A stretch of DNA of 52,112 nucleotides from Xylophilus sp. (GTDB lineage: Bacteria; Pseudomonadota; Gammaproteobacteria; Burkholderiales; Burkholderiaceae_C). How positions within the stretch are numbered: position 1 is the stretch's first letter; each line of letters starts with the position of its first letter. The notes under the pieces are model-generated. The model worked only from the letters and a program-made list of their open reading frames with translations. It was not told the origin of the DNA and made no database searches. The stretch covers positions 1 to 52,112 of the forward strand of contig WNDY01000033.1 in NCBI GenBank assembly GCA_009914555.1. The letters are read 5' to 3'. The position numbers were made by a program, and so were the translations under genes. This document shows positions 8,585 to 17,435 of the stretch, one piece after another.

Positions 8585-9247
8585 TCAGTCGGGATCGTAT
8601 GGCGTCATCTTCTGAGCGCCATTGTTCGTGCCCATGCCGACGTTCGATGGCCTGGAGCTGTAGTCCTGGGCCTCGATGCCTGCCGAGATCACCACACTTC
8701 CGATCTCCATCGGGCCGCCGTAGAGGACGGGGACGCAGTTGCCCTGGGCTGTGGTGTTGACCGAGCCGTTGAAAATATCGCTGGCCTGGTTCTGGGATGG
8801 ATCGGCGCTCTTGTTGAGCCGCGGCTGCGGGCTGAGCATCTGGACGACGCCGCCGGCGACCATCGACAGGCCTACACCGGCAATTGCCGTTCCTACCGGC
8901 GAGGCAGCGATCAGTCCACCGATCACGATAAGCACGGCGCCAACGATCGTCTGAAGCACGCCGCCGCTCTTCGAGCCGACATGGATCGGCGCGATACGGA
9001 TGACGCCGCCTGCCGGCTCCCGCAACTGCTCGGCGCTTATGTTTGTCGCCCCTTTGCCCTTGCCGCGCCAAATCGCAAACTCAATTCCCCTGGCTTTGGC
9101 TCCGGCAATATAGGCCCGGAAGCCATCGACCACCGCACAAAGCGCTCGGATCGCTTCCGCAGGCGAGTTGGTATCGAGGTGCAGCTTGAACTCGCGACCG
9201 AACTTCTGTTGAGCCTCACCCGTAAGTAGGATCGTTGTCGCGCCCAT
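8585..9247 (-). CDS. I: Tail assembly protein, lambda gpI type
   Basis: The 220-residue product has the gpI layout: an N-terminal ubiquitin-like part (residues 1-75), a hydrophobic Gly/Ala-rich middle (IVGAVLIVIGGLIAAS, about 101-140) and a C-terminal tail containing NCVPVLYGGPMEIGS. In lambda gpI is needed for the tail tip but is not found in the finished virion. It sits between two terminator hairpins, after the K-like gene and before gpJ. Start ATG 9247 follows GAGGAGAA. Confidence 0.85.
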   Translation of the reverse strand: MGATTILLTGEAQQKFGREFKLHLDTNSPAEAIRALCAVVDGFRAYIAGAKARGIEFAIWRGKGKGATNISAEQLREPAGGVIRIAPIHVGSKSGGVLQTIVGAVLIVIGGLIAASPVGTAIAGVGLSMVAGGVVQMLSPQPRLNKSADPSQNQASDIFNGSVNTTAQGNCVPVLYGGPMEIGSVVISAGIEAQDYSSRPSNVGMGTNNGAQKMTPYDPD

Positions 9248-9259
9248 ACTTTCTCCTCA

Positions 9260-9284
9260 TAAAAAAACCCCGCTTATGCGGGGT
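9260..9284 (-). terminator. Intrinsic terminator upstream of gpI gene
   Basis: Arms ACCCCGC and GCGGGGT with a four-base loop are followed by seven or eight T on the minus strand. It stands between the lipoprotein gene and gpI, and its T-run ends a few bases before the gpI ribosome site. Confidence 0.75.
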
Positions 9285-9289
9285 TCTTC

Positions 9290-9658
9290 TCACATGCAGC
9301 TTCTTGCCGCGTCAGTTCGTTTTCTTGTCCGACCACCGACATCAAGTGCGGCCTGCGCGAATATCGATACGGTTGAAGTTCCGCCTGCTTTGCTAACAAC
9401 CGCTACTTCAGACGGCGTACCAGACGCCGGCGACACGACAACGTAGTCATCACCGTCACGGCGAAGGCTCGCGCCATTTGACTCTATGCCAATTCGCTGA
9501 TTATTCCACGCGGTGGAAATGCAGGACGCTACTTTCTCCACGGACGTCCCGGAAGATACTAGATGTGCCGCCGGTTCCTTCTTGCGCAGCTCGTCAACAC
9601 TCGCGCAACCGGCGATTCCATACAGCATCAAGGCTAACGCCACTATCCGAGTTCGCAT
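9290..9658 (-). CDS. Small lipoprotein inserted in the tail operon
   Basis: Starting at ATG 9658, the product (122 residues) opens with MRTRIVALALMLYGIAGC, a lipoprotein signal with lipobox YGIAGC; the mature protein would be anchored by its Cys at about 18. The rest is a small soluble domain with no family I recognise. A longer upstream start (9733) would bury the signal and is rejected. It lies between the K-like and I-like genes, where lambda has no gene. A role in superinfection exclusion or envelope alteration is inference. Confidence 0.7.
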   Translation of the reverse strand: MRTRIVALALMLYGIAGCASVDELRKKEPAAHLVSSGTSVEKVASCISTAWNNQRIGIESNGASLRRDGDDYVVVSPASGTPSEVAVVSKAGGTSTVSIFAQAALDVGGRTRKRTDAARSCM

Positions 9659-9690
9659 ATACGCCCCTAACGTAAACAGGAAGTCCGATT

Positions 9691-10428
9691 CTACCCGCCC
9701 CACCGCCAAACCGACCGGGTGACCTCCTGCCAATATCCCCCGTAGATGTCTCGGGAGCTGAGGCGACCGTGCAGGTGATGGAGGATCTGGCCATCGCCGA
9801 GGTACACGGCGGCATGATTCGGCACCTGGTTGCCGGAGCGGATCTGCATGAGGATCACGTCGCCAGGGGCGAGCGCGTCCGCACCAACGGGCACGAGGTT
9901 AGCATCCCTCAGCACGCGGTCGTTGTACAGAGCTGAGACTCCGTCGTTCCACCAGCCGTCCGCGCGGGGCGGATCGGGCAGCTCAACGCCGCGCTCACGG
10001 GCGTACCAGTCCCGGACCAAGGCCCAACAGTCGAGCACGCCATGCGCCCACTGGCGGCCAACCAGGGGCGCCTCGTAGCCGGTCGGCTCGATGACCTGCG
10101 TGTCGGCCGGTGCGGGGCCAGCATCGCCCGCCATGACGCTCACGATGACCCAGGGCAGTCCCGACCGCTCGCAGGCGACGCGATCGCCCTCGGACGGCCT
10201 CGCGGGCACGTCCGGGTGGGAGTGGACGATGGACGTGATCTCGCCCTCATCCTCGGCAGCGGCGAAGTCCGCCGGCGAGAGAACGAAGTGATCCTGCGGC
10301 GTGGTCGCCACGTTGCGACAGGCGATGTACCGCTCCCTACCCTTTCGCACGACGATGACCCCGCAACACTCGCGCGGGTACTCGGCCACCGCGTGAGCGT
10401 GGATCGCGGCTTCGGTCTCGGGCGTCAT
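9691..10428 (-). CDS. K: Tail assembly protein, lambda gpK type (JAMM plus NlpC/P60)
   Basis: Two enzyme-like domains are visible in 245 residues. Residues 1-110 form an MPN/JAMM metalloprotease domain with Glu20, His69, His71 and Asp82 (HSHPDVPARPSEGD). Residues 120-245 form an NlpC/P60 peptidoglycan hydrolase domain with Cys134 in VLDCWAL, His205 in NHAAVYL and a further His near 217. This is the known gpK architecture, used in tail-tip assembly and local cell-wall opening. The ATG overlaps the stop of the L-like gene (ATGA). Confidence 0.92.
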   Translation of the reverse strand: MTPETEAAIHAHAVAEYPRECCGVIVVRKGRERYIACRNVATTPQDHFVLSPADFAAAEDEGEITSIVHSHPDVPARPSEGDRVACERSGLPWVIVSVMAGDAGPAPADTQVIEPTGYEAPLVGRQWAHGVLDCWALVRDWYARERGVELPDPPRADGWWNDGVSALYNDRVLRDANLVPVGADALAPGDVILMQIRSGNQVPNHAAVYLGDGQILHHLHGRLSSRDIYGGYWQEVTRSVWRWGG

Positions 10429-11129
10429 TTGATCAGCGTCGCGGCGGGGAAAGACCCATAGGGCAGCTCGCCGCCCGGCCAGTTGCGCAGGCGGCAGGAG
10501 GTCAGGCGCCCGCCGCAGCGGTCCTGCGCAGGGTCAGTCGTGGGGGAGTCGTCCGACTTGGCAACCGGCGGCCCCGTGTAGCCGCAGTACGGGCCACGGT
10601 AGCCGCCAATGGCGAGCCAGCCGCACACGTTGGCGATGATCTGGCGACCCGGCAGTTGGCGATTTCCGAAGTCCATCGGGCTCGACAGCTCCCAGGTGAC
10701 CTGAGTCTTGTCCTCGGCGGAGCGGCGCTCCAGGAACCACAGTTCTGGCGGCGCGCCCTGGTCCGGGTCGGCGGAAGGATTGCCTTCAGGGAAGTTCACC
10801 GCGTCCAGGTACTGGCCCAGCGTGCGCAGGCGCCGCAGCTTTGCGCCGACGAGGTCCTGGTAGGCGAGGCACAGCGCCGTCAGGCGACCATCGATGTTGC
10901 CGGCGGATAGCGTCGGTACGGGCGGCTGCTCGGGGTCCATGCGGAAACCCTGGGCCTGGACTGGCCACGCCTCGTAGGCGACACCCTGCCAAGTGATGGG
11001 GCCGATTTGCGTATAGCCGTGGAACCGCAGGATGTCGTCGACGCCGCCGGTGATCGGTCGCAAATCGATCTCGAACAGCTCGACCCATGCGCCCGGCTCG
11101 AGCCTCTGGATGTCAGCGTAGAAGCTCAT
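10425..11129 (-). CDS. L: Minor tail protein, lambda gpL type with Fe-S cysteines
   Basis: A 234-residue gpL homologue. The four cysteines known to hold a [4Fe-4S] cluster in lambda gpL are present as Cys169 (NVCGW), Cys182 (PYCGYTG), Cys205 (DRCGG) and Cys212 (TSCRLRN). gpL belongs to the tail-tip complex that joins the tube to gpJ. It overlaps both neighbours by four bases, as expected of a coupled M-L-K block. Confidence 0.92.
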   Translation of the reverse strand: MSFYADIQRLEPGAWVELFEIDLRPITGGVDDILRFHGYTQIGPITWQGVAYEAWPVQAQGFRMDPEQPPVPTLSAGNIDGRLTALCLAYQDLVGAKLRRLRTLGQYLDAVNFPEGNPSADPDQGAPPELWFLERRSAEDKTQVTWELSSPMDFGNRQLPGRQIIANVCGWLAIGGYRGPYCGYTGPPVAKSDDSPTTDPAQDRCGGRLTSCRLRNWPGGELPYGSFPAATLIK

Positions 11130-11464
11130 GGAGCAAAGCTCTCCTCAAAGACGGCGGTGAGCGTGGTAAGGCCAGCGATCGCCGGCGACTCGTTGTAGGT
11201 CTCGCACACATACCGGCCCTGGACACCGTTGGGCGGCGTCCAGAGGAACGATCGGGCGCCGCCATGGGCGTCGAGAAACGCCTTGATCGGCTGGACTTCG
11301 AAGTCGTACTTGTCCGCCACCGTGATGTTCCACTTCCTTGTGGAGTTGTTGATTCCATCCGCCGCGCGCTGCGTGTAGCCGTCGCCGAACTGGGCCTTTT
11401 TCACCCGAAAAGTGGTCGTACCGTTGGTGCCGGCGTCCACAGTGAAGTCGAAAACGTCAGCCAC
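11126..11464 (-). CDS. M: Minor tail protein, lambda gpM type
   Basis: The 112-residue product shows the gpM/phage minor tail family pattern: VKKAQFGDGYTQRAADGIN near the start, WNITVADK in the middle and GRYVCETYNES near the end. It is part of the tail-tip complex between the tape measure and gpL. The start overlaps the end of the tape-measure gene by eight bases. Confidence 0.9.
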   Translation of the reverse strand: MADVFDFTVDAGTNGTTTFRVKKAQFGDGYTQRAADGINNSTRKWNITVADKYDFEVQPIKAFLDAHGGARSFLWTPPNGVQGRYVCETYNESPAIAGLTTLTAVFEESFAP

Positions 11465-14400
11465 GTTGCTGCCTCCAGAGTTTGCCGCCGGGCATCATGG
11501 CTCGGGCGATCGCCTGATCCGCGACGGTTTGCATCTGCTGCCCAAGGTCACGCCCAAACTCGCCGGCGTTTTTCGGATCCACCTGACCCGATGTTGAGCC
11601 GTCGCTGGCCACGTTGACGGTGACATTCACCTGCGTGCCGCCGGCGGCGGGGCCGCTCGCGCCGCCACCGCTTTGCATGGGTGACACGCTGCCGCCCTCC
11701 TGGCCAGTGAGGAGGTACGTTTGCCCGCCTGGCGTCCGGTACACCTCAGGGCCCTGCTCCGCCACGCGATAAGCACTGTTCGGCGACGTCGAACCACCGC
11801 CGGCGCGGTAGCCGCCCCACGTGGTCGCCATCGACCCGCTGCCCGAATAGGTCCCGCCCGACAGGCTGAAGCTTCCTGACGATGTGGTGGACGGCATCGA
11901 CCCGCCGCCAAGCCCAGGTATGAAGCTCAATCCGTAGCTGATCAGCGATGCGGCCGCCCGGTTCGCCTCGAGGCGCGCGACCTCGGTGAGCACCGAGCTG
12001 ACGAAGCCCTTGATGCTCGCCTTGCCCTTCGTCGCGGCGTTCACCAGGAAATCCGACAGGCCGCCGTTCACCGAGCTGACGAACGAGCCGAAGGCGCCGG
12101 CGGCGTCCGTCGCCTGATCCTGGAGGTCCGCCATGGCTTTGCGAGATCCGGTAACCCAGTCCTCGCGTGCCGCTGCGACACGCTGCTGTCCGTCTTGCTC
12201 GATCTGCACCAAGCGGTCCGTGCTGGCCTGCTGCGCGGCCGCCTGCTGGTCATACGTGGACTGGTCGATCTGCTTGTTGCTCAGCTGCGACGCCAGGCGC
12301 ACCAATTCGTCGGCACCTTGCCGGCGGATCGTGACGAGTCGCTGCATGTTCGCGAACTCGCGATCGCCCATGGACAGGCGCTGCACCTGCAAGTCGGCGT
12401 CGGCACGCGCCGCGGCCTCCTGCCGGCCGAGCGCGTCTACATAGGCCTGGATCGCACGCGCTGCCTTTTCCTTTGCCGCTGCAGCCTCCTGCACGAGCAC
12501 GTTGTCCCGACTGATGGCGTCGGCCTCAATCTTGTGTGCCTCGGCGGATAGCTCCGCGACACGCTGATCGTTCTTCACCTTGTCGGCGCCCGCGACCTTC
12601 CGCTGTTGCAGGCGCGCCATCTCCGCCTGGATAGCCGTCACCTGCTCGGCTTCGCCGCGCCACAGTAGATCCCGGGACTGCTGATAGTAGGCCTCCTCCG
12701 AGACGGCACCGGACTTGCGCTGCGCGTCCAGCTCCTTCTGGGCATTCGCGTAAGAAGTTGTGATCTGGGCAAGCGCGGATTTGAAAGCCGATGCCTCGGA
12801 GGATACTTCGGCCGTGTCCAGCGCTTTGGACGCGCTATTGCCCGCCTTGTCGGTGTACTGCTGCTCGATGAACTTGAGCGCGTCCTTCTGCTGGGCCTCG
12901 ATGGCGGCCTTGTCCTGAGGGCGAGCGGCGAGTGCCTTCTGGGTAGCCTCCTTGACCTTCGCGATGTCCTTGGCTTTGGCCTCGTCGCTCTTGGCGCGGC
13001 GGGCGTAGTCGTCGAGTACGTCGGAGGCCTTTTTGCCTTCGTCCTGAATGCGCTTGTCGTATTCCCCCTGTTGCTCAGTCCACTCGTCGAGTGCCTGCTT
13101 GACGGTGATCTGGTGCTTCTGGTCGAGAAGCTCCTGATACTGATCGAGTAGAGGGCTGCCGGAGTTCTTGAAACGCTCGGCAACAGCCTGATCCGTCATG
13201 GCTCGGCCGCCGACCTGGGTTCCCTTTAGGTCGCCGATTTTCAGATTGAGTTGGTAGAGCTTTGCATCGTCCGACCCGCTGCCGATCTGCTTTTCCTTCT
13301 CCAGCGTCTCCGCGATCGCATCCCGGACCGACCGCCAGCTCTTCGCCAGATATCCCAGATCCTCCTCGTATTTCTTGCGGCGCTCCGAGAACTTACCAGC
13401 CTCGATCTCTTGAATTTCAGCAACAGCGCGCTCCTGCTGCCCTTGGTCCACGAGCGCCTTGATGTGCTCGTACTGGGTCGCCGTCAGGAGGTTGTACTGC
13501 TCGTCCAGAGCCCGGACAGCCTTCACCGGGTCATCCCGCAGGGAGATGATGTGCTGGACGGCTTCGCCGACGCTCTTACCGGTCACCTCCGCCATGTCCA
13601 CGGCGAGCTGTCCGGCCTGCTGAAGGCTGTCGCCAGTGAGGCGGCCTGACTCCAACAGCGCCTGAAGTGCTTCTCGCGCCTTCCCGTACTGGCCCGTGTT
13701 GCCACCGATGGCCGCGACCATGCCGTTGACCTGCGTGGCGGTGACACCCGCCGCGTCGCCCGTGGCAATGATCGCCTTGGTGATCTGCTGCTGGTCGTTG
13801 TAGCCGGCGATGGAGACTGCGGCCAGGCCACCGATCGCAAGCGCCAAAGCACCCACGCCAATCGCCGCCGGCGACAGCAGCGCCGTGAAGATCCCAGTGT
13901 CACCAGCGAGCGTAATCAGCGAACGCTGGAAGTCTCCGAAGTTGCCACGCGCAAGCTCGCTGACGAGCGTGCCGACCTCGCGCCGTGCTGCTGCCGTGTT
14001 GAGCGAGAAGCCATGCATGGCCTCGCCGACATCGGAAACATCCTTGCGACGCTGCTGAATGGTCGTCATGAAGCGGTCGAAATCGTCGCCGCCGATCAAG
14101 CCGGCCGACCTGAACTTCTTCAGCTGCGCTTCCTGATTGTCCAGCTTCTCCAGGGCCGAGATCGTCGGGTCGATCTGCTTAAGCAGCTTGTCGAGCGCCA
14201 CGCGCTGCTCGTCCGCTCCAGACGCCGCACCACGAGACGCCTTCTCGGCCTCTTGGTTGCGTTGGCGAAACGCCTCGATCGACTCGTGCGCCCGCCGGAC
14301 GGAGTTGACCTCCGAGTTGAGATCGGCCGCCACGGTCCGGCTCGCGTCGCTACGGCGCTGCGTCGCCTCGATGGCGGCGGCGTCCGCGCGCACCTGGTCG

Positions 14401-14747
14401 AGCGACGCAGAGACCATCGCCCGGATGCGCTCGCGCGCCTGATCGGCGGTCTCGCCCAAGGCCTCCGTTGCCTGGGCCTGCGTCTCGGCTGCCTTCGCCG
14501 CCTGTTCGCTCGTCGCGGCGACCTTCTGGCCAGCGCTGTCCAGCGAGGCATACGACGACACCTGCCGATCGATCGCCGCCGTCAGCTTGGCGATCTCGGC
14601 CGCGACTGGGCCAAAGGCCTTCGACAGAGCCTCGACCATAGCCTCCGCGTTACCCGCCGATGCGGTCATCGAGTCCAGGACGTCGGTCGCCTTGCCCGCC
14701 GAGGTGCTGTCGACGGCGACGACTAGGCGGGCGGTTTCATCCGTCAT
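11457..14747 (-). CDS. H: Tail tape measure protein, lambda gpH type
   Basis: At 1096 residues this is the longest tail gene after gpJ. It is largely helical and coiled-coil, with a hydrophobic stretch near residues 290-320 (SPAAIGVGALALAIGGLAAV) that may cross the membrane during genome injection. It lies between the G/GT chaperones and gpM, the fixed place for tape measures. By rough scaling from other tape measures (about 1.5 angstrom per residue) the tail would be about 150 nm. The last 20 residues (AIARAMMPGGKLWRQQRG) recur in a membrane protein at 34274-34741, see findings. Confidence 0.92.
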   Translation of the reverse strand: MTDETARLVVAVDSTSAGKATDVLDSMTASAGNAEAMVEALSKAFGPVAAEIAKLTAAIDRQVSSYASLDSAGQKVAATSEQAAKAAETQAQATEALGETADQARERIRAMVSASLDQVRADAAAIEATQRRSDASRTVAADLNSEVNSVRRAHESIEAFRQRNQEAEKASRGAASGADEQRVALDKLLKQIDPTISALEKLDNQEAQLKKFRSAGLIGGDDFDRFMTTIQQRRKDVSDVGEAMHGFSLNTAAARREVGTLVSELARGNFGDFQRSLITLAGDTGIFTALLSPAAIGVGALALAIGGLAAVSIAGYNDQQQITKAIIATGDAAGVTATQVNGMVAAIGGNTGQYGKAREALQALLESGRLTGDSLQQAGQLAVDMAEVTGKSVGEAVQHIISLRDDPVKAVRALDEQYNLLTATQYEHIKALVDQGQQERAVAEIQEIEAGKFSERRKKYEEDLGYLAKSWRSVRDAIAETLEKEKQIGSGSDDAKLYQLNLKIGDLKGTQVGGRAMTDQAVAERFKNSGSPLLDQYQELLDQKHQITVKQALDEWTEQQGEYDKRIQDEGKKASDVLDDYARRAKSDEAKAKDIAKVKEATQKALAARPQDKAAIEAQQKDALKFIEQQYTDKAGNSASKALDTAEVSSEASAFKSALAQITTSYANAQKELDAQRKSGAVSEEAYYQQSRDLLWRGEAEQVTAIQAEMARLQQRKVAGADKVKNDQRVAELSAEAHKIEADAISRDNVLVQEAAAAKEKAARAIQAYVDALGRQEAAARADADLQVQRLSMGDREFANMQRLVTIRRQGADELVRLASQLSNKQIDQSTYDQQAAAQQASTDRLVQIEQDGQQRVAAAREDWVTGSRKAMADLQDQATDAAGAFGSFVSSVNGGLSDFLVNAATKGKASIKGFVSSVLTEVARLEANRAAASLISYGLSFIPGLGGGSMPSTTSSGSFSLSGGTYSGSGSMATTWGGYRAGGGSTSPNSAYRVAEQGPEVYRTPGGQTYLLTGQEGGSVSPMQSGGGASGPAAGGTQVNVTVNVASDGSTSGQVDPKNAGEFGRDLGQQMQTVADQAIARAMMPGGKLWRQQRG

Positions 14748-14757
14748 GCGGACCTCA

Positions 14758-15105
14758 TCACGTCAGGGTGGTTCGCCAGTAGGCGTCGATCTGCTCGATG
14801 GCCTGGATCTGCCACGGGCGCATCGTGAGACCCTCCAAACGTTGAAAGGCCTCGATCTCGGTGTGCGACAGGGGCTCGGCGCCCATGCTCCGGCGGCGCT
14901 GACGGGAGAGCCGGTGGAAGGCGTCCATGAGGGGCTCGAAACCCTCCGGGCACTCGCCATGCTTCGTCAGCGCCGCCGGCTTCTTGCCCGAAGACTTCCA
15001 GTGCGCATGCAGGTGTTCCCGCACCGTGCGCTTGCCCCGGACTACATCGAGCTTCAGCTCACCTTCGACCCATCGGTAGAAGGCTTCGAGCCTTTGCCGA
15101 AAAAA
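14758..15105 (-). CDS. Tail assembly chaperone T extension, made as G-T fusion by -1 frameshift
   Basis: The open frame from the slippery site at 15099 to the stop at 14758 encodes 113 residues (RLEAFYRWVEGELKL, then REHLHAHWKSSGKKPAA). It has no good start of its own: the only candidate is a GTG at 15024 without a clear ribosome site. It is reached when ribosomes slip back on TTTTTTC in the G gene, giving a G-T fusion of about 237 residues. In lambda the G:GT ratio is set this way and GT recruits the tube protein to the tape measure. Confidence 0.85.
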   Translation of the reverse strand, partial: FFRQRLEAFYRWVEGELKLDVVRGKRTVREHLHAHWKSSGKKPAALTKHGECPEGFEPLMDAFHRLSRQRRRSMGAEPLSHTEIEAFQRLEGLTMRPWQIQAIEQIDAYWRTTLT

Positions 15106-15470
15106 CGCTCGTCGTCCATCGCAACGCGGTCGACCTGCTCAGCGACGATCTGCGCGTCCGCAAGGAACGCGGCAACATTCACCGGCGAGCATTCGGAATC
15201 GAAGTTCCAACTGACGACCAGGCTCGATATCAGGGCGATGCGGTCGGCCTCGCGCTGGGCCTCGCTGGGCTTCCCGCCCTCGGCGATGCGATCGCGAATC
15301 TCGGCAAGCTTCGCCCGGTAGGCATCGGAGCGGAAGTTTCGCACCAACAGGAAGCGATCGGTCGGCGTGCCATCCGGGAGGGAAAGAGGCACGCGTACGC
15401 CGTCATTGAAGGTCTTTCGGGTGGCGAACGCCGACAGGTCGGGGCTGGTCGTGGTCTGGGTATCGGTCAC
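15054..15470 (-). CDS. G: Tail assembly chaperone G
   Basis: The 138-residue product, with a Thr-rich start (MTDTQTTTSPDLSAFATRK) and a helical, acidic body, fits the siphophage tail chaperone G. It lies between the tail tube gene and the tape measure. Near its end a T6 run allows -1 slippage into the T frame; without slippage translation ends after GKGSKPSTDGSKVS. Start ATG 15470 follows GGAAAGAAACG. Confidence 0.85.
   Translation of the reverse strand: MTDTQTTTSPDLSAFATRKTFNDGVRVPLSLPDGTPTDRFLLVRNFRSDAYRAKLAEIRDRIAEGGKPSEAQREADRIALISSLVVSWNFDSECSPVNVAAFLADAQIVAEQVDRVAMDDERFFGKGSKPSTDGSKVS
15099..15105 (-). other. Programmed -1 ribosomal frameshift site (G/GT)
   Basis: In the G frame the codons read CGT TTT TTC, so T TTT TTC forms a classic X XXY YYZ heptamer at G codons 122-124. 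The -1 frame is open from here through the T reading frame with no stop. Confidence 0.85.
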
Positions 15471-15493
15471 GTTTCTTTCCTTGGATGGAGGGA

Positions 15494-16444
15494 TCAGCCG
15501 CCCTGCGGCGGGGCCGGCGGCACGTAAGCAACGCGCTTGATCTGCAACTCGGTCGTGGAGGTCGTGTCGTAGAGCGACCGGATGTTCAGCTGCTGGATGC
15601 CCAGGTCGTCGCCGTTGAAGCTGTCCTGCGCCGAGGTGAAGCGCTGACGGGGAAGCGTCAGGACGTAGGAATTGCCCGACGTCGCCTTGTCGGTCATGGT
15701 GACCGCCATCTCGGTGTCTACCTCGTTGCGGTAGCGCTGCTTCAGCGAGTCGTCCTCGATGTAGGCCGACAGATCACCGGTGACGTCGATCATGCCGATC
15801 TTCATCGCGTAGGCCGGGCGATTCATGAGGCTGTATTTGGCCTCGATGTTGTTCGCCAGGGTGATATTCAGGTCGGTGGCAGAGTTCAGGTCCGTCGTAT
15901 CGATGGCCAGTGAGCCATCGAACGTCGTCATGTAGTCGGTCGTGGTCGGCTGGGCGAAGGTGGCGCCGGCCGGCACCGTATACGACTCCTCGGACTTGCC
16001 GACGACCGAAAAGGTGACCGTGATCTTTTCCTGTAGCGGGCAGGCGAACTTCAGGGTGTTGATCTGGCAGCCGCGGTAGATCGTGTCGACGTTGATGTCG
16101 AGGTTGCGCTTCAGAATGGCGAAGCCGCGACGCACCGCCCCGGTCTTCAGGACGTTGTTGGCCCAGGTGCCGCAGAAGGCGGCCTCGATCAGGTCGTCAA
16201 AGGTGCCGAAGGACAGTTCGCCGACGATATCGCCACTGACGCTGGTGGCACCGCGCCGCGCGGCACGCCGGTGGCGATCCGGCACCAGTTCGTTCGACTG
16301 GATGTCGTTGGCCTGCTCTTGCAAGCCGTTCTGGGTGAGGCGTATCGGCTTGAACGCCGGATTCGCCGGGAGCGTGCCGTCGGCATTCTCCAGGGCATAG
16401 AAGTACGCGGCGCGAGCGCCGGATGCGGCAATGCCAGCGGTCAT
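15494..16444 (-). CDS. Major tail tube protein, lambda gpV-like
   Basis: A 316-residue beta-rich protein located just before the G/GT chaperones, the expected place for the tube subunit. Features are a short Ala-rich start (MTAGIAASGARAAYFYALE), a central tube-like domain ending near residue 240, and a C-terminal part that ends in a Pro/Gly tail (VPPAPPQGG). No Ig-like domain is obvious. It would polymerise around the tape measure to form the tail tube. Start ATG 16444 follows GGAGAACACC. Confidence 0.82.
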   Translation of the reverse strand: MTAGIAASGARAAYFYALENADGTLPANPAFKPIRLTQNGLQEQANDIQSNELVPDRHRRAARRGATSVSGDIVGELSFGTFDDLIEAAFCGTWANNVLKTGAVRRGFAILKRNLDINVDTIYRGCQINTLKFACPLQEKITVTFSVVGKSEESYTVPAGATFAQPTTTDYMTTFDGSLAIDTTDLNSATDLNITLANNIEAKYSLMNRPAYAMKIGMIDVTGDLSAYIEDDSLKQRYRNEVDTEMAVTMTDKATSGNSYVLTLPRQRFTSAQDSFNGDDLGIQQLNIRSLYDTTSTTELQIKRVAYVPPAPPQGG

Positions 16445-16455
16445 GGTGTTCTCCG

Positions 16456-16872
16456 TTACGGGGTGACGCGGTGCTGCCAGCTCCGGTAACGGATGGACAG
16501 CGACAGGGTAAGCCAGCCTTCCGACCGGCGAATGGATGAGCGCGTGCAGCGCTCGATGTTGACCTTCGTGCCTCCAAACTCGAAAGACGCGCCGGGGGTG
16601 AACCGCAATGAGACAGCGTCGGCATCCTTCAGCATCACCGGTGCGCCCGCGTCCAGCGGTTGGTTCAGGTCGACCTGAAGGATACCTACGTGTTCAAGGG
16701 GGGCTTGAATGCCAATACCGGCCGGCGCCGTACCCGCGGGCAGAAGGTAGAGCGCGGCCCAGGGCTTCCCTTGTTCTGGCGTGAAGGCCTTACCCTCGTA
16801 CGCCGTCGGATAGGGAAGCCCTGCCCCCTGCCACGCCCTCACAAGCGCAGCATTGATTTCGAATTCGGCCAT
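16456..16872 (-). CDS. Tail terminator-like protein (DUF4128 type)
   Basis: Starting at ATG 16872 (MAEFEINAALVRAWQGAG), the 138-residue product has the size and pattern of the tail-terminator family related to lambda gpU: an N-terminal helix, a beta core (YLLPAGTAPAGIGI) and a C-terminal strand set (EGWLTLSLSIRY). A longer upstream frame is an artefact of the neighbouring gene. Order tail completion, terminator, tube is usual. It caps the tube when its length is reached. Confidence 0.68.
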   Translation of the reverse strand: MAEFEINAALVRAWQGAGLPYPTAYEGKAFTPEQGKPWAALYLLPAGTAPAGIGIQAPLEHVGILQVDLNQPLDAGAPVMLKDADAVSLRFTPGASFEFGGTKVNIERCTRSSIRRSEGWLTLSLSIRYRSWQHRVTP

Positions 16873-16874
16873 AC

Positions 16875-17435
16875 TTACCGCCTGATGATCGAGGGGATGT
16901 TCTGGGTAATGCGAGCCATGGCGACGCGTACCATGCCAGCGGGCGCCTGGGAGCTGTGCGCGTCGTACTCCAGGGCCTGGGCATACGGCAGGTTGTTGAC
17001 CAAATAGGTCACGGTCCCTGCTCCGCCCATGTTGGCACTGGCCTCGCCCACGGCCGCCTGCCCAGTCGGGTCGATACGGTCCACGACACCTGAAACGGGT
17101 GCCGAGATGCTCGTCTGCCAGTTGCCTCGGAATCGGCCGCCGACATAGCCTGCGGGCCCGACGATGTTCATGCCGTCGTTGAGCTTCTTCCCAGGCTTCA
17201 GGCGCCCCTTCTTGGTCAGGTTCGCGGGATCCTCGAGCAGGGCTGCATTGTGCTCTGATACCTGCTCGTTGTAGCGGACCGCACTCCCGTTGACGGCCCA
17301 CTTCTCTGGATTGCCTACGGGCGAATTCATGATGATGTCGCTGAAGAGGTCCAGAGTGATCTTTCGCACCTGCTGGTCAAGTCGCTCTTTCGTCACCTTG
17401 GCGAACCCCGATACGCTCTCGCGAAACCCGGGCAT
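16875..17435 (-). CDS. Tail completion/minor tail protein (HK97 gp10 or gpZ-like)
   Basis: A 186-residue protein with an amphipathic helical start (VTKERLDQQVRKITLDLF), the motif SPVGNPEKW typical of phage gp10/gpZ-like neck proteins, and the segment GGRFRGNWQTSI. It sits between the head-closure and tail-terminator genes and overlaps the upstream gene by one base. It probably helps to join or finish the tail. The family placement rests on these motifs and order. Confidence 0.72.
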   Translation of the reverse strand: MPGFRESVSGFAKVTKERLDQQVRKITLDLFSDIIMNSPVGNPEKWAVNGSAVRYNEQVSEHNAALLEDPANLTKKGRLKPGKKLNDGMNIVGPAGYVGGRFRGNWQTSISAPVSGVVDRIDPTGQAAVGEASANMGGAGTVTYLVNNLPYAQALEYDAHSSQAPAGMVRVAMARITQNIPSIIRR

